Below are positions 1 through 10,619 of a DNA stretch of 64,000 nt, piece after piece (position 1 is the first letter of the stretch; every line of letters starts with the position of its first letter). The stretch spans positions 117,934 through 181,933 of the forward strand of contig NZ_FZNY01000009.1 of assembly GCF_900188275.1 (NCBI RefSeq). The letters are read 5' to 3'. The DNA comes from Dokdonia pacifica (lineage in GTDB: Bacteria > Bacteroidota > Bacteroidia > Flavobacteriales > Flavobacteriaceae). Position numbers and translations under genes: made by a program. Below the pieces are notes generated by a model. That model had not been told where the DNA came from. It did not search any database and worked only from the letters and a program-made list of their open reading frames with translations.

Positions 1-1559
1 TCAATATTCAAAATGATATTACTGTAAACGGAACACTGACGGTAGCTCACCAAGGAAGTGTGGTACAAGTAGAAGAAGATGCGGTAACCATCAATAACGG
101 ATCGATTTCTGTAGCGAAGACCACTCCGACACTGGATGATCGTAATTTTGTCGCCATGAGTAGTCCTGTGACTGCTGAGGCTAGAGATAGAGCCTATGGA
201 AATTCTAGAGCCGTATTTAGTATCATCCCAAGTAACTTTGTACCTTTTGATATTGACTTAATGGCATTCCCAGAATTTATGGGGGCTGAAAACTTCCTTG
301 ATGATGATAATGATTATTTACTACCTGTCTCAGGAAGTACAGCGTTGCCTGATGCAGGTATAGGACAACTCGTATTCCCTCAGCCAGCTCCTAATGTAGG
401 GGATGGTGCCTATACCATTACCTATACACAAAATGCTATGAATCCAGGGACTCTAAACTCAGGAACGATTACCGTTCCTATTAACTATAATGGTCCTGCG
501 ACAATTAATAACTATAACCTTTTGGGAAATCCATATGCATCAGCTATTGATGTGGAGGCTTTTATCAATGCTAATGATGCGGTGAATGAAGTATACTATT
601 GGGATCACTTAACCAATCCTACAAGTGACTTACCAGGGTTTGGAACCAGTAACTTCTCTATGAATGATATCTCTGTTCGTAATGCACTCCTTGGAGTGGC
701 TGCCGTGAATGGAGGAGCAGCGCCTGGACAATTCATGGCTTCTGGACAAGGCTTTGGAATCAAAGCAGCACAAACAGAAGCAGGTGCAAATACGCCTGTG
801 GTATTTACCAATAGTATTCGCGTTACTGGAAACAATAATGGGTTTAGAAATGCTGAAAATAGTGACATCGATAGAATTTGGTTAAACCTTACTACAGAAG
901 CGTATGAAGAAGCAACTTCGCAAACAGGAATTGGCTTCACACCTAATGCAACACCAGGATTTGATCCTGGATATGACAGTCCGCGTTTAGGAACATTTAT
1001 CTCTTTATTTACAACGCTAGAAACAGGAGAACAACTTTCGATTCAAGGAAGAGAAGCTTTTGATACGGAGATAGAAATTAGCTTAGGATTTGCAACTTCG
1101 GTAGAAACTCAGGAAAGTTATGCGATTAGCATCGATCATTTGGAAGGAGTGGGTATTGAAAATGCAACGGTATATTTAATAGATAACCTTACCAATACCA
1201 CAACCAATCTAAATGAGGGTAGATATTCATTTACAGCAACAAGCGGCATTCAGCCAGAACGTTTTACGGTGATATTTCAAAAACGTGATGTATTGAATAC
1301 AGACGAATTTAGCTTTCGCGAAAGCGTAACCCTCTACCCTAACCCAGCAACAGATGCGTTTACACTTTCATATCTAGGAACTGAGATGCTTCAAAAAGTA
1401 ATCATCACAGATGTGAATGGAAAAATAGTGATGAGGGTAAATTTAGACACATTTAATAAGTCGAAAATAATTGCTATTCAAGAACTAGCAAGAGGAATGT
1501 ATTTTATACAAATAGATTCACAAAAAAATACCATTGTAAAAAAGTTTTTAGTGAGATAA
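1..1559 (+). CDS. T9SS-secreted surface protein, 5' end cut by window edge
   Basis: The reading frame is open from base 3, so the apparent GTG start at 60 is internal and the gene begins before the window. The visible part (about 519 residues) is one long secreted module that recurs in the proteins at 6966 and 37316. It carries the motifs TINNGSI, PINYNGPATINNYNLLGNPYASAID and NFSMNDISVRNAL. It ends in a type-A T9SS sorting domain of about 85 residues starting near LYPNPATDAF and closing with KKFLVR. The protein should cross the outer membrane through T9SS and be anchored or released at the surface. The palindromic repeat at 1311-1328 is read in frame as FRES just before the sorting domain. 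DNA identity to 37316-39712 is very high over long stretches, which suggests recent duplication or gene conversion. The specific role is unknown. Confidence 0.9.
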   Translation, partial: NIQNDITVNGTLTVAHQGSVVQVEEDAVTINNGSISVAKTTPTLDDRNFVAMSSPVTAEARDRAYGNSRAVFSIIPSNFVPFDIDLMAFPEFMGAENFLDDDNDYLLPVSGSTALPDAGIGQLVFPQPAPNVGDGAYTITYTQNAMNPGTLNSGTITVPINYNGPATINNYNLLGNPYASAIDVEAFINANDAVNEVYYWDHLTNPTSDLPGFGTSNFSMNDISVRNALLGVAAVNGGAAPGQFMASGQGFGIKAAQTEAGANTPVVFTNSIRVTGNNNGFRNAENSDIDRIWLNLTTEAYEEATSQTGIGFTPNATPGFDPGYDSPRLGTFISLFTTLETGEQLSIQGREAFDTEIEISLGFATSVETQESYAISIDHLEGVGIENATVYLIDNLTNTTTNLNEGRYSFTATSGIQPERFTVIFQKRDVLNTDEFSFRESVTLYPNPATDAFTLSYLGTEMLQKVIITDVNGKIVMRVNLDTFNKSKIIAIQELARGMYFIQIDSQKNTIVKKFLVR

Positions 1560-1583
1560 TATACGTTTTATAACTGGTAGAGG

Positions 1584-1665
1584 TTGAGCATTCCATTTTG
1601 GGGATTGAACGCTCAATGTAAAGGGGCTTCTTTAGAATTTTTAGGAGTTCCTTTTTCTCTTTATA
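1584..1665 (+). terminator. Probable terminator region after the first gene
   Basis: Two weak hairpins follow the stop codon. One is TTGAGC..GCTCAA (1584-1616). The second pairs AAAGG with CCTTTTT (about 1620-1660) and is followed by a T-rich stretch. The placement fits a terminator, but the stems are imperfect. Confidence 0.4.
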
Positions 1666-1772
1666 GAATTCAACTATTAAAACTACGCATTCATAAACAA
1701 CTAACTACGAGTGGCTTTATTCTATTTCATTTATAGAGCCTCATCATATTTATTAATTTAAAAACCAATCCC

Positions 1773-4700
1773 ATGATTCGTAAACTACTATTTGGAGGGC
1801 TATTTCTATGCACTCTCAACTTGCAAGCTCAAACGACTCAAGCTTCCACAAATAAAAGAGTGAAAATCCCAAATATTACCACCTCCCAAATGACCGCTCT
1901 CAGCAATGCAGGTATCGATTTGAATTGTGGTATTCATCAGGATAACACAGGTATGACACTAGAACTAACTCCTTATGAGCAAGAACTAGTGCAATCATTA
2001 GGGATCAACACACAAGTTCTTATAGCTGATCTATCTACTTTTTATGCAGACAGAGCCGTTGCTGGTATTGCAAATGCAAAAACAACCCTCGCTGCTATGA
2101 AAGCACGTATTCCTGAACAGGCAGCCCAACGTTCTAGTATTGTCAGTGAGAGTATCACAAATGTAGGGCAGTATATAGGCGAAGATGAAATTGATTGGGC
2201 CATACCTCAAAACTTTAATTTAGGAACGTATGCAGGATCATTAACACTAGATGAAGCCCTTGCAGAATTAGATGCGATGCGAGCACTATATCCTCATCTA
2301 ATTACCGCAAAAGCAGCTGCTGCCACAGAAACAACTATTGAGGGTAGAACGGTATATTACGTAAAGATTTCTGACAATCCTGATATCGATGAAGATGAAC
2401 CAGAGACCTTATATAATTCATTATTACACGCAAGAGAGATTGCTACATTAATGAATCAGTTGTATTATATGTGGTATCTATTAGAAAATTACGATACCGA
2501 TCCTGGTATTAAGAATCTCTTAGACAATCATGAGTTATATTTTATACCTATTGTCAATCCAGATGGATATCAATTTAATATAGATAACAATCCAAATGGC
2601 GGAGGTTTACAACGTAAAAACCTTAGAATAACAAGTAATTGCGGTGGAGATAATGATGGAGTTGATTTAAATAGAAATAGTGGTTACTTCTGGAATAATG
2701 GCGGTGCTTCTTCCAATCCTTGTGTACAAGATTATAGAGGGACAGATGCTTTTTCTGAGCCTGAATCACGTATCCTAAGAGATTTTGTACTAGACCGAGA
2801 TTTTAAAGTGGCATTAGATCATCATGGATATAGTAATATTCTGTATCATTCGTATTCTAGTCTTGATGCTCCAACAGGTAGAGAAGATGAGTTTGCTCAA
2901 TATAGTCATGACATGAGTTATTACAATAGATATGGGTATGGTGCTGTTACAGAAACAGGGCCGCCAGTAGCCAGTGGAAGTCATATAGATTGGTTATTAG
3001 GTGGAACGATAGCTGATGCAACTGGATCTACTGGGTCAGGAAAAAACATCCTCGGATTCAGTCCTGAAAATGGAAGTTTAAATGAAGGTGGTTTTTATCC
3101 AGATCCTTCCAATATTCTTCCAATATCCCAACGTGCCATGCGTATCAATCTCCTTGCTGCTTATTACAGTGGTAAATATGCAAAGTATAAAGACTTAACG
3201 CCCTCCAATCTTTCTAATACGACAGGGCAATTACATATTGGCATCGAATATTTAGGGCAAACCCTATCCCCTATTACGGTAACGGTAACTCCCATATCTG
3301 AAAATCTTATCAGTATAGGAAATGCGCAAACTGTGAACCTGAATACCTTAGAGCAAACTACATTAAATTTCCCATATACATTAGATCCAACGATAGCAGC
3401 AACAGATCTTATCGAATATGAAGTGACCGTAGCAAATGATGATTATACGTTATACAAAGCGGTGGTTCAAAAAAGCTATAACTCCGTTGTATTCTTTACA
3501 GATAATCCAGATATTGATGGACTAAACAATTGGATCTCTAATGGATGGGTCACAACAGCTGATGCTTTTTCTGGAACAACCGCACTTACAAATGCTTCAA
3601 ATAGTTATGGAAACAATGCTTTTGAAACACTCACCCTAGCAACTCCAATTGACATTTCTACAGCAGAGCAAGCTGTCATACAATATTATGCAAAATGGGA
3701 TATAGAGCGTGATTTTGATTTTACACAAATAGAAGGTTCTATAGATGGAGGCGCTACTTGGATTCCTTTAACAGGTAGATATACAAAACCTGGAAGTACG
3801 CTTGACACCAATCCATATAGTCAAAAATCAACTTCTAATGAAGTACATCAACCAGATGAAGAACCTCTATACGATGGAGATATGCAAGATAAATGGTCTT
3901 TGGAAGAGATTGTTATAGATGCTTCAAGTAATAGTACACTTCAAGGAGCCTCTAGCCTACTCATCCGATTTGTATTTGACTCAGATTCTTCAAATTTAGA
4001 CAGTGGATATACAACCACTTTTGATGGATTCACATTTGATGATTTTAGTGTCACCTCAACCATTCTAGTCCCGCCAGCATCACAAACAATTACATTTCCT
4101 GCGATTGCAGATCAATTGACCACAGCAGCACCAGTTACATTACTAGCAACTTCAAGTTCAGGACTTACTATAAGTTATGAGGTGATCTCTGGGCCAGCAA
4201 CCGTTTCTGGATCATTACTAACGCTTGATGGTACTTCAGGCACTGTCATTGTAGAAGCTACACAAGAAGGGAATTTATATTTTGAACCTGCAACATCTGT
4301 ATCAATTAACTTTATGGTTAATGAACCTGCTTGTGCATTAGAAACACCACAAAACCTTACGGTAAGTGCTATTACAGATGAAGGTGCTACGATACAATGG
4401 GATGCAACCAATGGAGATGGATATGAAGTACGCTTTCGCGAAAGCATATACAGCGATTTTTCACCACCATTTAATGTTACAAACACACAAATAACATTTA
4501 TCAATCAGGATCCTGAGACAAGTTTTGATGTCAAAGTGAATAGTGTGTGTAACGATGGATCGATATCACCAGATAGCGCTATTATATCCTTTACAACACT
4601 ACCTCTTCCTATTACATATTGTCATGTTACAATTAGTGATGATAGTGACGATTTTATAAGTAGGTTTGAACTCAATACCATAAACAATAATTCTGGAGGT

Positions 4701-6656
4701 CAGACTTATAGTAACTTCACGGCGATTTCTACAGATATTGATACCTATAGAACGTATCCTTTTACCATTGAACCTACATGGACAGGGTTTCCGCTTCCTC
4801 AAGGATATGCCATATGGATAGATTATAATCAGGATGGTGTTTTTGATGATGCTACAGAACAAGTATTTACACAATCACCTACAAATGCAACCTCTATCAC
4901 TGGAAGTTTTGCAGTACCTCATGATGCGCTTTTTGGGCCTACCCGATTACGTGTAGCGATGCGTTTTAATGATATCCCTGTGAGCTGCGGCAGTTATGAC
5001 TATGGAGAAATAGAAGATTATACCGTTGTGATTTCGGAAGGGTTCCCAGATACAGAAGCACCTACAACGCCAACCAATCTTACAGCTTCTAACATCACAG
5101 AAACAACAGCTATCTTATCTTGGAATGTGGCTACAGACGCCATAGGTGTGACAGAATATACAGTGTATCAAGATGACGTATCTATTGCAACTGCGATAGA
5201 TACAACATATACGGTTGTTGGATTAGCTCCAGAGACCATCTATGATTTTTCTGTAACCGCAAGTGATCTCGAAGGTAATGAGTCAAATCAAAGTACTATA
5301 ATACAGGTAGAAACACAAGTACAAGCAGGTGCTTGTGTAAACGGTATCGAATCATTTCCGTATACATTAGGTTTTGAAAATGGCATTGACACGTGGACAC
5401 AAAATACAGATGATGACATCGACTGGACAATAAGAGCAAGTAGCACACCTTCTGGAGGAACAGGTCCTCATACTGCCATTGAAGGTTCATACTTTATCTA
5501 TACAGAAGCTTCTGGTAATGGCATAGGGTATCCAAACAAACAAGCGATTCTCACGTCTCCGTGTATTGATTTAACAGGAAATCCTGAAGCATATATAAGC
5601 TTTCAATATCATATGTATGGTACTAGTAATAATCTAGGATCTCTTGATCTGGAAGTAAGTATTGATGATGGAATAACTTGGACATCTATTTGGGGGGAAA
5701 CAAAAAATCTAGGCGGCCAATGGAATGCAAAAATTATTAGCCTAGATGCCTATGCAGGATTACCTATCTCGTTACGTTTTAATAGAATCACAGGTAGTGA
5801 TTTTAGAGGTGATGTAGCTTTAGACGACATTGCTATTCATCAAGGAGCAATACCCACAGCTCCTCCTTGTGATACAACAGAAGACGACTTCCCTTATAGA
5901 GTAAGCTTTGAAATCGATTTTAATGATTGGACTCAGAGCGATGCAGATGATATTGATTGGAGAAGATATTCTGGAAATACACCCACTGGAAATACAGGAC
6001 CTAGTAGTGCTAGTAATGGTATTGATTACTTATACGTAGAAGCATCTGGTGCTTCACATAAACAAGCGATATTGAATTCTCCTTGTTTTGATTTAACAAA
6101 TTTAAGTACACCTACTTTTAGTTTTGATTACCATATGTATGGTAATAGTAATTTTGGAAGTATTGCACTAGAGATAAGTGCGGATGATAGTGACACTTGG
6201 GTAGAACTATGGTCTCTTACAGGAAATCAAGGAAATCAATGGATTACCCAAACGATAGATTTGACAGCTTATGCTGGACGTATTGTAAAATTACGTTTTA
6301 ATAGAATCTTAGGTGGTCATCGTAGAGCAGATCTTGCCTTAGATATTTTTGAACTTAATGAGGCGCCTTTGTATACTAATACTAGTGTCACTCCAAGTAG
6401 GTCACAATTTACTACGATAGAAACTCCTATCAATATCTCGTTATACCCTAATCCTGTAAATAATGGAATTCCTATACAAATTCAATCTCCAGTAGCTGTG
6501 AGTTTTGATGTATATACCGTAGAAGGAAAACGAGTATATACAGGTTCAAATACAGAACGTTTTATACCAACACAACAACTTAAAGCGGGTGTGTATTTTG
6601 TTCAATTTAAAGATGAAGAAAACATCGTAACGACAAAACGTTTTATTGTAAAATAG
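1773..6656 (+). CDS. Giant secreted M14-family zinc carboxypeptidase with T9SS tail
   Basis: This 1627-residue protein starts with a signal peptide (MIRKLLFGGLFLCTLNLQAQ). Residues about 150-470 form an M14 metallocarboxypeptidase domain: the zinc motif HARE lies at 219-222, the third ligand is in the DHHGY segment around 350, and a likely catalytic Glu is in FSPENGS around 431. Further on are beta-sandwich regions, a fibronectin type III-like domain (about 860-940), a GEVED domain (about 948-1088, with WIDYNQDG and GEIEDYTV), a second Fn3 domain, and two MAM-like domains (about 1190-1360 and 1370-1530). The type-A T9SS sorting domain starts at about 1552 (LYPNPV). It should act outside the cell, trimming C-terminal residues from peptides or proteins. 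The palindromic repeat at 4429-4446 is read in frame as RFRES inside the first Fn3 domain. The start is chosen for the signal peptide. Confidence 0.93.
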   Translation: MIRKLLFGGLFLCTLNLQAQTTQASTNKRVKIPNITTSQMTALSNAGIDLNCGIHQDNTGMTLELTPYEQELVQSLGINTQVLIADLSTFYADRAVAGIANAKTTLAAMKARIPEQAAQRSSIVSESITNVGQYIGEDEIDWAIPQNFNLGTYAGSLTLDEALAELDAMRALYPHLITAKAAAATETTIEGRTVYYVKISDNPDIDEDEPETLYNSLLHAREIATLMNQLYYMWYLLENYDTDPGIKNLLDNHELYFIPIVNPDGYQFNIDNNPNGGGLQRKNLRITSNCGGDNDGVDLNRNSGYFWNNGGASSNPCVQDYRGTDAFSEPESRILRDFVLDRDFKVALDHHGYSNILYHSYSSLDAPTGREDEFAQYSHDMSYYNRYGYGAVTETGPPVASGSHIDWLLGGTIADATGSTGSGKNILGFSPENGSLNEGGFYPDPSNILPISQRAMRINLLAAYYSGKYAKYKDLTPSNLSNTTGQLHIGIEYLGQTLSPITVTVTPISENLISIGNAQTVNLNTLEQTTLNFPYTLDPTIAATDLIEYEVTVANDDYTLYKAVVQKSYNSVVFFTDNPDIDGLNNWISNGWVTTADAFSGTTALTNASNSYGNNAFETLTLATPIDISTAEQAVIQYYAKWDIERDFDFTQIEGSIDGGATWIPLTGRYTKPGSTLDTNPYSQKSTSNEVHQPDEEPLYDGDMQDKWSLEEIVIDASSNSTLQGASSLLIRFVFDSDSSNLDSGYTTTFDGFTFDDFSVTSTILVPPASQTITFPAIADQLTTAAPVTLLATSSSGLTISYEVISGPATVSGSLLTLDGTSGTVIVEATQEGNLYFEPATSVSINFMVNEPACALETPQNLTVSAITDEGATIQWDATNGDGYEVRFRESIYSDFSPPFNVTNTQITFINQDPETSFDVKVNSVCNDGSISPDSAIISFTTLPLPITYCHVTISDDSDDFISRFELNTINNNSGGQTYSNFTAISTDIDTYRTYPFTIEPTWTGFPLPQGYAIWIDYNQDGVFDDATEQVFTQSPTNATSITGSFAVPHDALFGPTRLRVAMRFNDIPVSCGSYDYGEIEDYTVVISEGFPDTEAPTTPTNLTASNITETTAILSWNVATDAIGVTEYTVYQDDVSIATAIDTTYTVVGLAPETIYDFSVTASDLEGNESNQSTIIQVETQVQAGACVNGIESFPYTLGFENGIDTWTQNTDDDIDWTIRASSTPSGGTGPHTAIEGSYFIYTEASGNGIGYPNKQAILTSPCIDLTGNPEAYISFQYHMYGTSNNLGSLDLEVSIDDGITWTSIWGETKNLGGQWNAKIISLDAYAGLPISLRFNRITGSDFRGDVALDDIAIHQGAIPTAPPCDTTEDDFPYRVSFEIDFNDWTQSDADDIDWRRYSGNTPTGNTGPSSASNGIDYLYVEASGASHKQAILNSPCFDLTNLSTPTFSFDYHMYGNSNFGSIALEISADDSDTWVELWSLTGNQGNQWITQTIDLTAYAGRIVKLRFNRILGGHRRADLALDIFELNEAPLYTNTSVTPSRSQFTTIETPINISLYPNPVNNGIPIQIQSPVAVSFDVYTVEGKRVYTGSNTERFIPTQQLKAGVYFVQFKDEENIVTTKRFIVK

Positions 6657-6742
6657 GTATGAATAGTGCAATCTAACAAAGACACTATAGTACAAAAATT
6701 GATAATTAAGTAGGTTCTTAGTGAGGTACTATAGAGAATGTG

Positions 6743-6770
6743 AAGGAGGCTGTAAAAAGCCTCCTTTTTT
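6743..6770 (+). terminator. Rho-independent terminator of the carboxypeptidase gene
   Basis: A perfect 9-bp stem AAGGAGGCT/AGCCTCCTT is followed by a T run. The sequence leading into it (about 6706-6742) resembles the stretch before the terminator at 16014. Confidence 0.85.
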
Positions 6771-6820
6771 AATGCGCTATTTTTTAAATAGACAGATTGC
6801 CCTACATATGGCTTCGTATA

Positions 6821-6848
6821 AAAAAATCTATGAATTCATAGATTTTTT
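6821..6848. promoter_or_regulatory. 28-bp perfect palindrome, possible operator
   Basis: A7 to T6 ends flank the core TCTATGAATTCATAGA, making a perfect 28-bp palindrome. An extra half copy (GAATTCATAGAT) follows at about 6860-6871. It lies about 120 bp before the start at 6966. It could be a dimeric regulator's operator or a second hairpin. The remainder of the 6657-6965 gap shows nothing else I can name. Confidence 0.4.
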
Positions 6849-6965
6849 CTTGTATGCAGAATTCATAGATAACAAATAAAACATACTAAGATATATTGCA
6901 GTGTTATAATCTACTCCCCTTAAAACCATCAAACTAACAAAACCAATTCGACAACTTATAACATT

Positions 6966-9900
6966 ATGAAACAAACAGTACTCTTTATAGCTTTGATTTT
7001 ATGGGGATTTACAATCAACGCACAAGCACCTAATGACGAGTGCACAGATAGAGAAACCATCACAGTAACAACCAGCGATTTTTCCGAATATACGATAGAT
7101 ACTTCAACGGCTACTGAGAGTATTGATGCATCCTGTAACACTGCTAGTAACGACAACTTAGACGTTTGGTATGAATTTACCATGCCCGTAAATGGAAATC
7201 TACGTGTCACTAATATTCCATCAACTGTGAGTATTACGCTTTTTGATAGTTGCGGAGGAAGCGAAATTGCTTGCTTTAGTAATGACGGATTTATTTTTAA
7301 TTTACAAGAAGCTACTGATTATGTGATGAGGGTCGCTGAAAACTCGACGTTTGCAGGTACTGTCAATTTTAGAGTACAAGCCTTTGAAACTGCTACCAAT
7401 GATGAGTGTGTAGATAGGGAGACTATTACGGTAAATACCACAGATGCCCTGGAATATACTATTGATACCGCAACAGCGACTGAAAGTATTGATGCATCCT
7501 GTAATACTGCTAGTAACGACAACTTAGATGTATGGTATGAATTTACCATGCCTGTATCTGGAAATCTACGCGTAACGAATATTCCAAGTACCGTAAGTAT
7601 TACACTGTTTGATACCTGTGGAGGAAGCGAAATTGCTTGCTTTAGTAATGACAGATTTATTTTTAATTTACAAGAGACCACTAACTATGTGATGAGAGTC
7701 GCTGAAAATTCGACGTTTGCAGGTACTGTCAATTTTAGAGTACAAGCTTTTGAAACTGCTACCAATGATGAGTGTGTAGATAGGGAGATTATTACGGTAA
7801 ATACCACAGATGCCCTGGAATATACTATTGATACCGCAACAGCAACTGAAAGTATTGATGCCTCCTGTAATACTGCTAGTAACGACAACTTAGACGTTTG
7901 GTATGAATTTACCATGCCTGTATCTGGAAATCTACGCATAACGAATATTCCAAGTACCGTAAGTATTACACTGTTTGATACCTGTGGAGGAAGTGAAATT
8001 ACTTGCTTTAGTAATGACGGATTTATTTATAATTTACAAGAAGCTACTGATTATGTGATGAGAGTCGCTGAAAACTCGACGTTTGCAGGAACTGTCAATT
8101 TTAGAGTACAAGCCTTTGAAACTGCTACCAATGATGAGTGTGTAGATAGGGAGACTATTACGGTAAATACCACAGATGCCCTGGAATATACTATTGATAC
8201 CGCAACAGCGACTGAAAGTATTGATGCATCCTGTAATACTGCTAGTAACGACAACTTAGATGTATGGTATGAATTTACCATGCCTGTATCTGGAAATCTA
8301 CGCGTAACGAATATTCCAAGTACCGTAAGTATTACACTGTTTGATACCTGTGGAGGAAGCGAAATTGCTTGCTTTAGTAATGACGGATTTATTTATAATT
8401 TACAAGAAGCTACTGATTATGTGATGAGGGTCGCTGAAAACTCGACGTTTGCAGGTACTGTCAATTTTAGAATACAAGCTTTTGAAACGGTTACAAATGA
8501 CGAATGTGATACGCCTCAAATCATACAAGTACTTCAAGAAACGACCACTGTTATTCCAGCAGATAACCGTGGCGCTACTGAAAGTATAGACGCATCTTGT
8601 GACACTGCAAGTTCAGATAATCTAGACCTGTGGTATACTTTCACCATGCCTGTAAATGGAACTGTTGAAATTTCTGCGGTAGCAAGTTCAGAAGGGTTTT
8701 CTTTATTTGACGAATGTTCTGGAGAAGAAATAGATTGTTTTTATAACGACGGAAGCTTTTTTGAACTCATTAATGGTAATTCCTATCTCTTACGAGTAAA
8801 TAAGAGCGCTTTTAATTCTAATGCATTTGACTTTACCATACAAGCTGTAGAGACAGACCCACAACCCTGTTCTGATAGTACTATATGGGATGGAAACAGT
8901 TGGTCTAACGGTGTTCCAGACAATACAAAATCGGCATTATTTAATGGAAATTACAATACTATTTTTGAACCTGAAAGCATCAATGCCTGTAGTTGTACTA
9001 TAGCCTCTGGACGAACCGTAGCAATAGGAGATGGTTTTTATTTACGATCGGTCTTTGATATTACCGTAGAAGGTACGCTTAACGTTGCCAATGAAGGAAG
9101 TGTAATACAAGTAGCAGAAGATGCTGTTACTATTAATAATGGATCTATAAACGTCACAAAAACAACACCCGCTATTCAAGCTCGTAATTTTATTGCATTA
9201 AGTAGTCCTATGGATGGTGAAAGTAGAGATCAAGTATACGGAAGTTCGCGTGCTGTTTTCGGGATCATTCCTAGCAATTTTGTTCCTTTCGCTATTGATT
9301 TTGTGGAGTTTCCAGAATTTGAGTTTGCCGAAAACTTCCTAGATGATAACCTTGATTATTTAGATGAATACACCGGAATTAGAGAGTTACCCGATGCCGG
9401 TATCGGATTGCTCGTATTTCCTTCTCCTGAGATAGATTCTCCTTCAGACGCATATAATCTAACCTATAATGAAGGCACACTTCACTCAGGAACTATTACC
9501 GTTCCTATCAACTATAACGGTCCAGAAACAACCAATAATTATAACCTTCTAGGAAATCCATATGCATCTGCCATTGATGTAAACGCATTTATTACAGCAA
9601 ATGATGCCGTAAATGAAGTATTTTATTGGGAGCATATCACAAATCCATCAGGAGATTTACCTGGGTTTGGATCGAGTAACTTCTCTATGAATGATATTTC
9701 TGTACGTAATGCATTGGTTGGAATTTCGGCAGTAAATGGAGGAACAGCACCAGGGCAGTTTATGTCTTCAGGGCAAGGCTTTGCTATCAAAGCAGATCAA
9801 TCACAAGCCATGAGTAATACACCAGTGACTTTTACAAATAGTATTCGCGTTATTGGAAATAATGATGATTTACGTACATCAGAAAATACCAGTACAGATT

Positions 9901-10586
9901 TACTATGGTTAAACCTAACAACAGCGGCCTATGAAGATGCTACATCACAAACGGCTATTGGTTTTACCCCACAAGCTACACCAGATTTTGATCCTGGGTA
10001 TGACACCATCCGTTTAGGAACATTCATTTCTCTATTCACCACATTAGAATCAGGAGAACAGCTTGCTATTCAAGGAAGAGAGTCTTTTGATACAGCTATA
10101 GAACTTACCTTAGGATTTGCTACTTCGGTAGAAACAGAAGAAACCTATACCATTAGCATTGACAATTTTGAAGGAGTCAATATTACAAATGTGCCTGTAT
10201 TTTTAATTGATCAAGTGCAAAATGAAATCATCAATTTAAAAGAAAATGACTATCACTTCACAGCACAAAGAGGGATTCAGCCAGAACGATTCCTGATTGT
10301 ATTTCAAGAGCGTGATGTATTGAACTCTGAAGATATACGCTTTCGCGAAAGCGTACTCCTCTACCCTAACCCTGCTTCAAATCAGGTAACCCTTACCTAC
10401 GCAGGGCAGGCGCCATTACAAGAACTGACCATCATAGACATGAATGGAAAAATAGTGCGTAATCTCTCGCTGGAGAATTTCCAAAATTCACAAACAATTG
10501 ACACCAGCAACTTATCGAAAGGCATTTATTTCTTAAACATTCAATCTACAGAAAATACTAGTATACAAAAACTGATCATTAAATAA
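6966..10586 (+). CDS. T9SS-secreted protein with five 122-residue PPC-like repeats
   Basis: This 1206-residue protein has a signal peptide (MKQTVLFIALILWGFTINAQ). Residues about 23-632 are five tandem units of exactly 122 residues. Each has NDEC, ESIDASC, LDVWYEFTMP, LFDxCGGxEI and YVMRVAENS motifs, which suggests a pre-peptidase C-terminal-like beta-sandwich with paired cysteines. Units 1-4 are nearly identical in DNA and the fifth is diverged. Then comes the approximately 400-residue module shared with the genes at 1 and 37316, followed by a type-A T9SS sorting domain (LYPNPASNQV to KLIIK). The 20-bp palindrome at 10336-10355 is translated as RFRES just before the sorting domain. It is likely a surface adhesin or stalk-like protein. 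Ligand and function are unknown. Confidence 0.92.
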   Translation: MKQTVLFIALILWGFTINAQAPNDECTDRETITVTTSDFSEYTIDTSTATESIDASCNTASNDNLDVWYEFTMPVNGNLRVTNIPSTVSITLFDSCGGSEIACFSNDGFIFNLQEATDYVMRVAENSTFAGTVNFRVQAFETATNDECVDRETITVNTTDALEYTIDTATATESIDASCNTASNDNLDVWYEFTMPVSGNLRVTNIPSTVSITLFDTCGGSEIACFSNDRFIFNLQETTNYVMRVAENSTFAGTVNFRVQAFETATNDECVDREIITVNTTDALEYTIDTATATESIDASCNTASNDNLDVWYEFTMPVSGNLRITNIPSTVSITLFDTCGGSEITCFSNDGFIYNLQEATDYVMRVAENSTFAGTVNFRVQAFETATNDECVDRETITVNTTDALEYTIDTATATESIDASCNTASNDNLDVWYEFTMPVSGNLRVTNIPSTVSITLFDTCGGSEIACFSNDGFIYNLQEATDYVMRVAENSTFAGTVNFRIQAFETVTNDECDTPQIIQVLQETTTVIPADNRGATESIDASCDTASSDNLDLWYTFTMPVNGTVEISAVASSEGFSLFDECSGEEIDCFYNDGSFFELINGNSYLLRVNKSAFNSNAFDFTIQAVETDPQPCSDSTIWDGNSWSNGVPDNTKSALFNGNYNTIFEPESINACSCTIASGRTVAIGDGFYLRSVFDITVEGTLNVANEGSVIQVAEDAVTINNGSINVTKTTPAIQARNFIALSSPMDGESRDQVYGSSRAVFGIIPSNFVPFAIDFVEFPEFEFAENFLDDNLDYLDEYTGIRELPDAGIGLLVFPSPEIDSPSDAYNLTYNEGTLHSGTITVPINYNGPETTNNYNLLGNPYASAIDVNAFITANDAVNEVFYWEHITNPSGDLPGFGSSNFSMNDISVRNALVGISAVNGGTAPGQFMSSGQGFAIKADQSQAMSNTPVTFTNSIRVIGNNDDLRTSENTSTDLLWLNLTTAAYEDATSQTAIGFTPQATPDFDPGYDTIRLGTFISLFTTLESGEQLAIQGRESFDTAIELTLGFATSVETEETYTISIDNFEGVNITNVPVFLIDQVQNEIINLKENDYHFTAQRGIQPERFLIVFQERDVLNSEDIRFRESVLLYPNPASNQVTLTYAGQAPLQELTIIDMNGKIVRNLSLENFQNSQTIDTSNLSKGIYFLNIQSTENTSIQKLIIK
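7032..8862 (+). repeat. Five 366-bp in-frame tandem repeats
   Basis: The codons for NDEC recur at 7032, 7398, 7764, 8130 and 8496, exactly 366 bp apart. Copies 2-4 are almost identical in DNA and copy 5 is divergent. The exact register keeps the frame open, so copy number can change by recombination without breaking the gene. Confidence 0.95.
10336..10355. repeat. Perfect 20-bp palindrome TACGCTTTCGCGAAAGCGTA inside a gene
   Basis: This is the complete form of the dispersed palindrome, here translated as RFRES. Other coding copies, whole or partial, are at 1311-1328, 4429-4446, 16988-17003, 41318-41331 and 54331-54350. Confidence 0.9.
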
Positions 10587-10619
10587 ATCTTCGGGGGGAG
10601 ATTGAAGATCGTGATCAAG

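Noticed and set aside
1683..1735. CGTA-like element before the carboxypeptidase gene
   Set aside because: TACGCAT and CTATTTCATT occur but without the phased half-sites or the correct length.
7032..8862. Regularly spaced repeats considered as a CRISPR array
   Set aside because: The 366-bp units are contiguous, in frame and translated. There are no short repeats with spacers and no cas genes.
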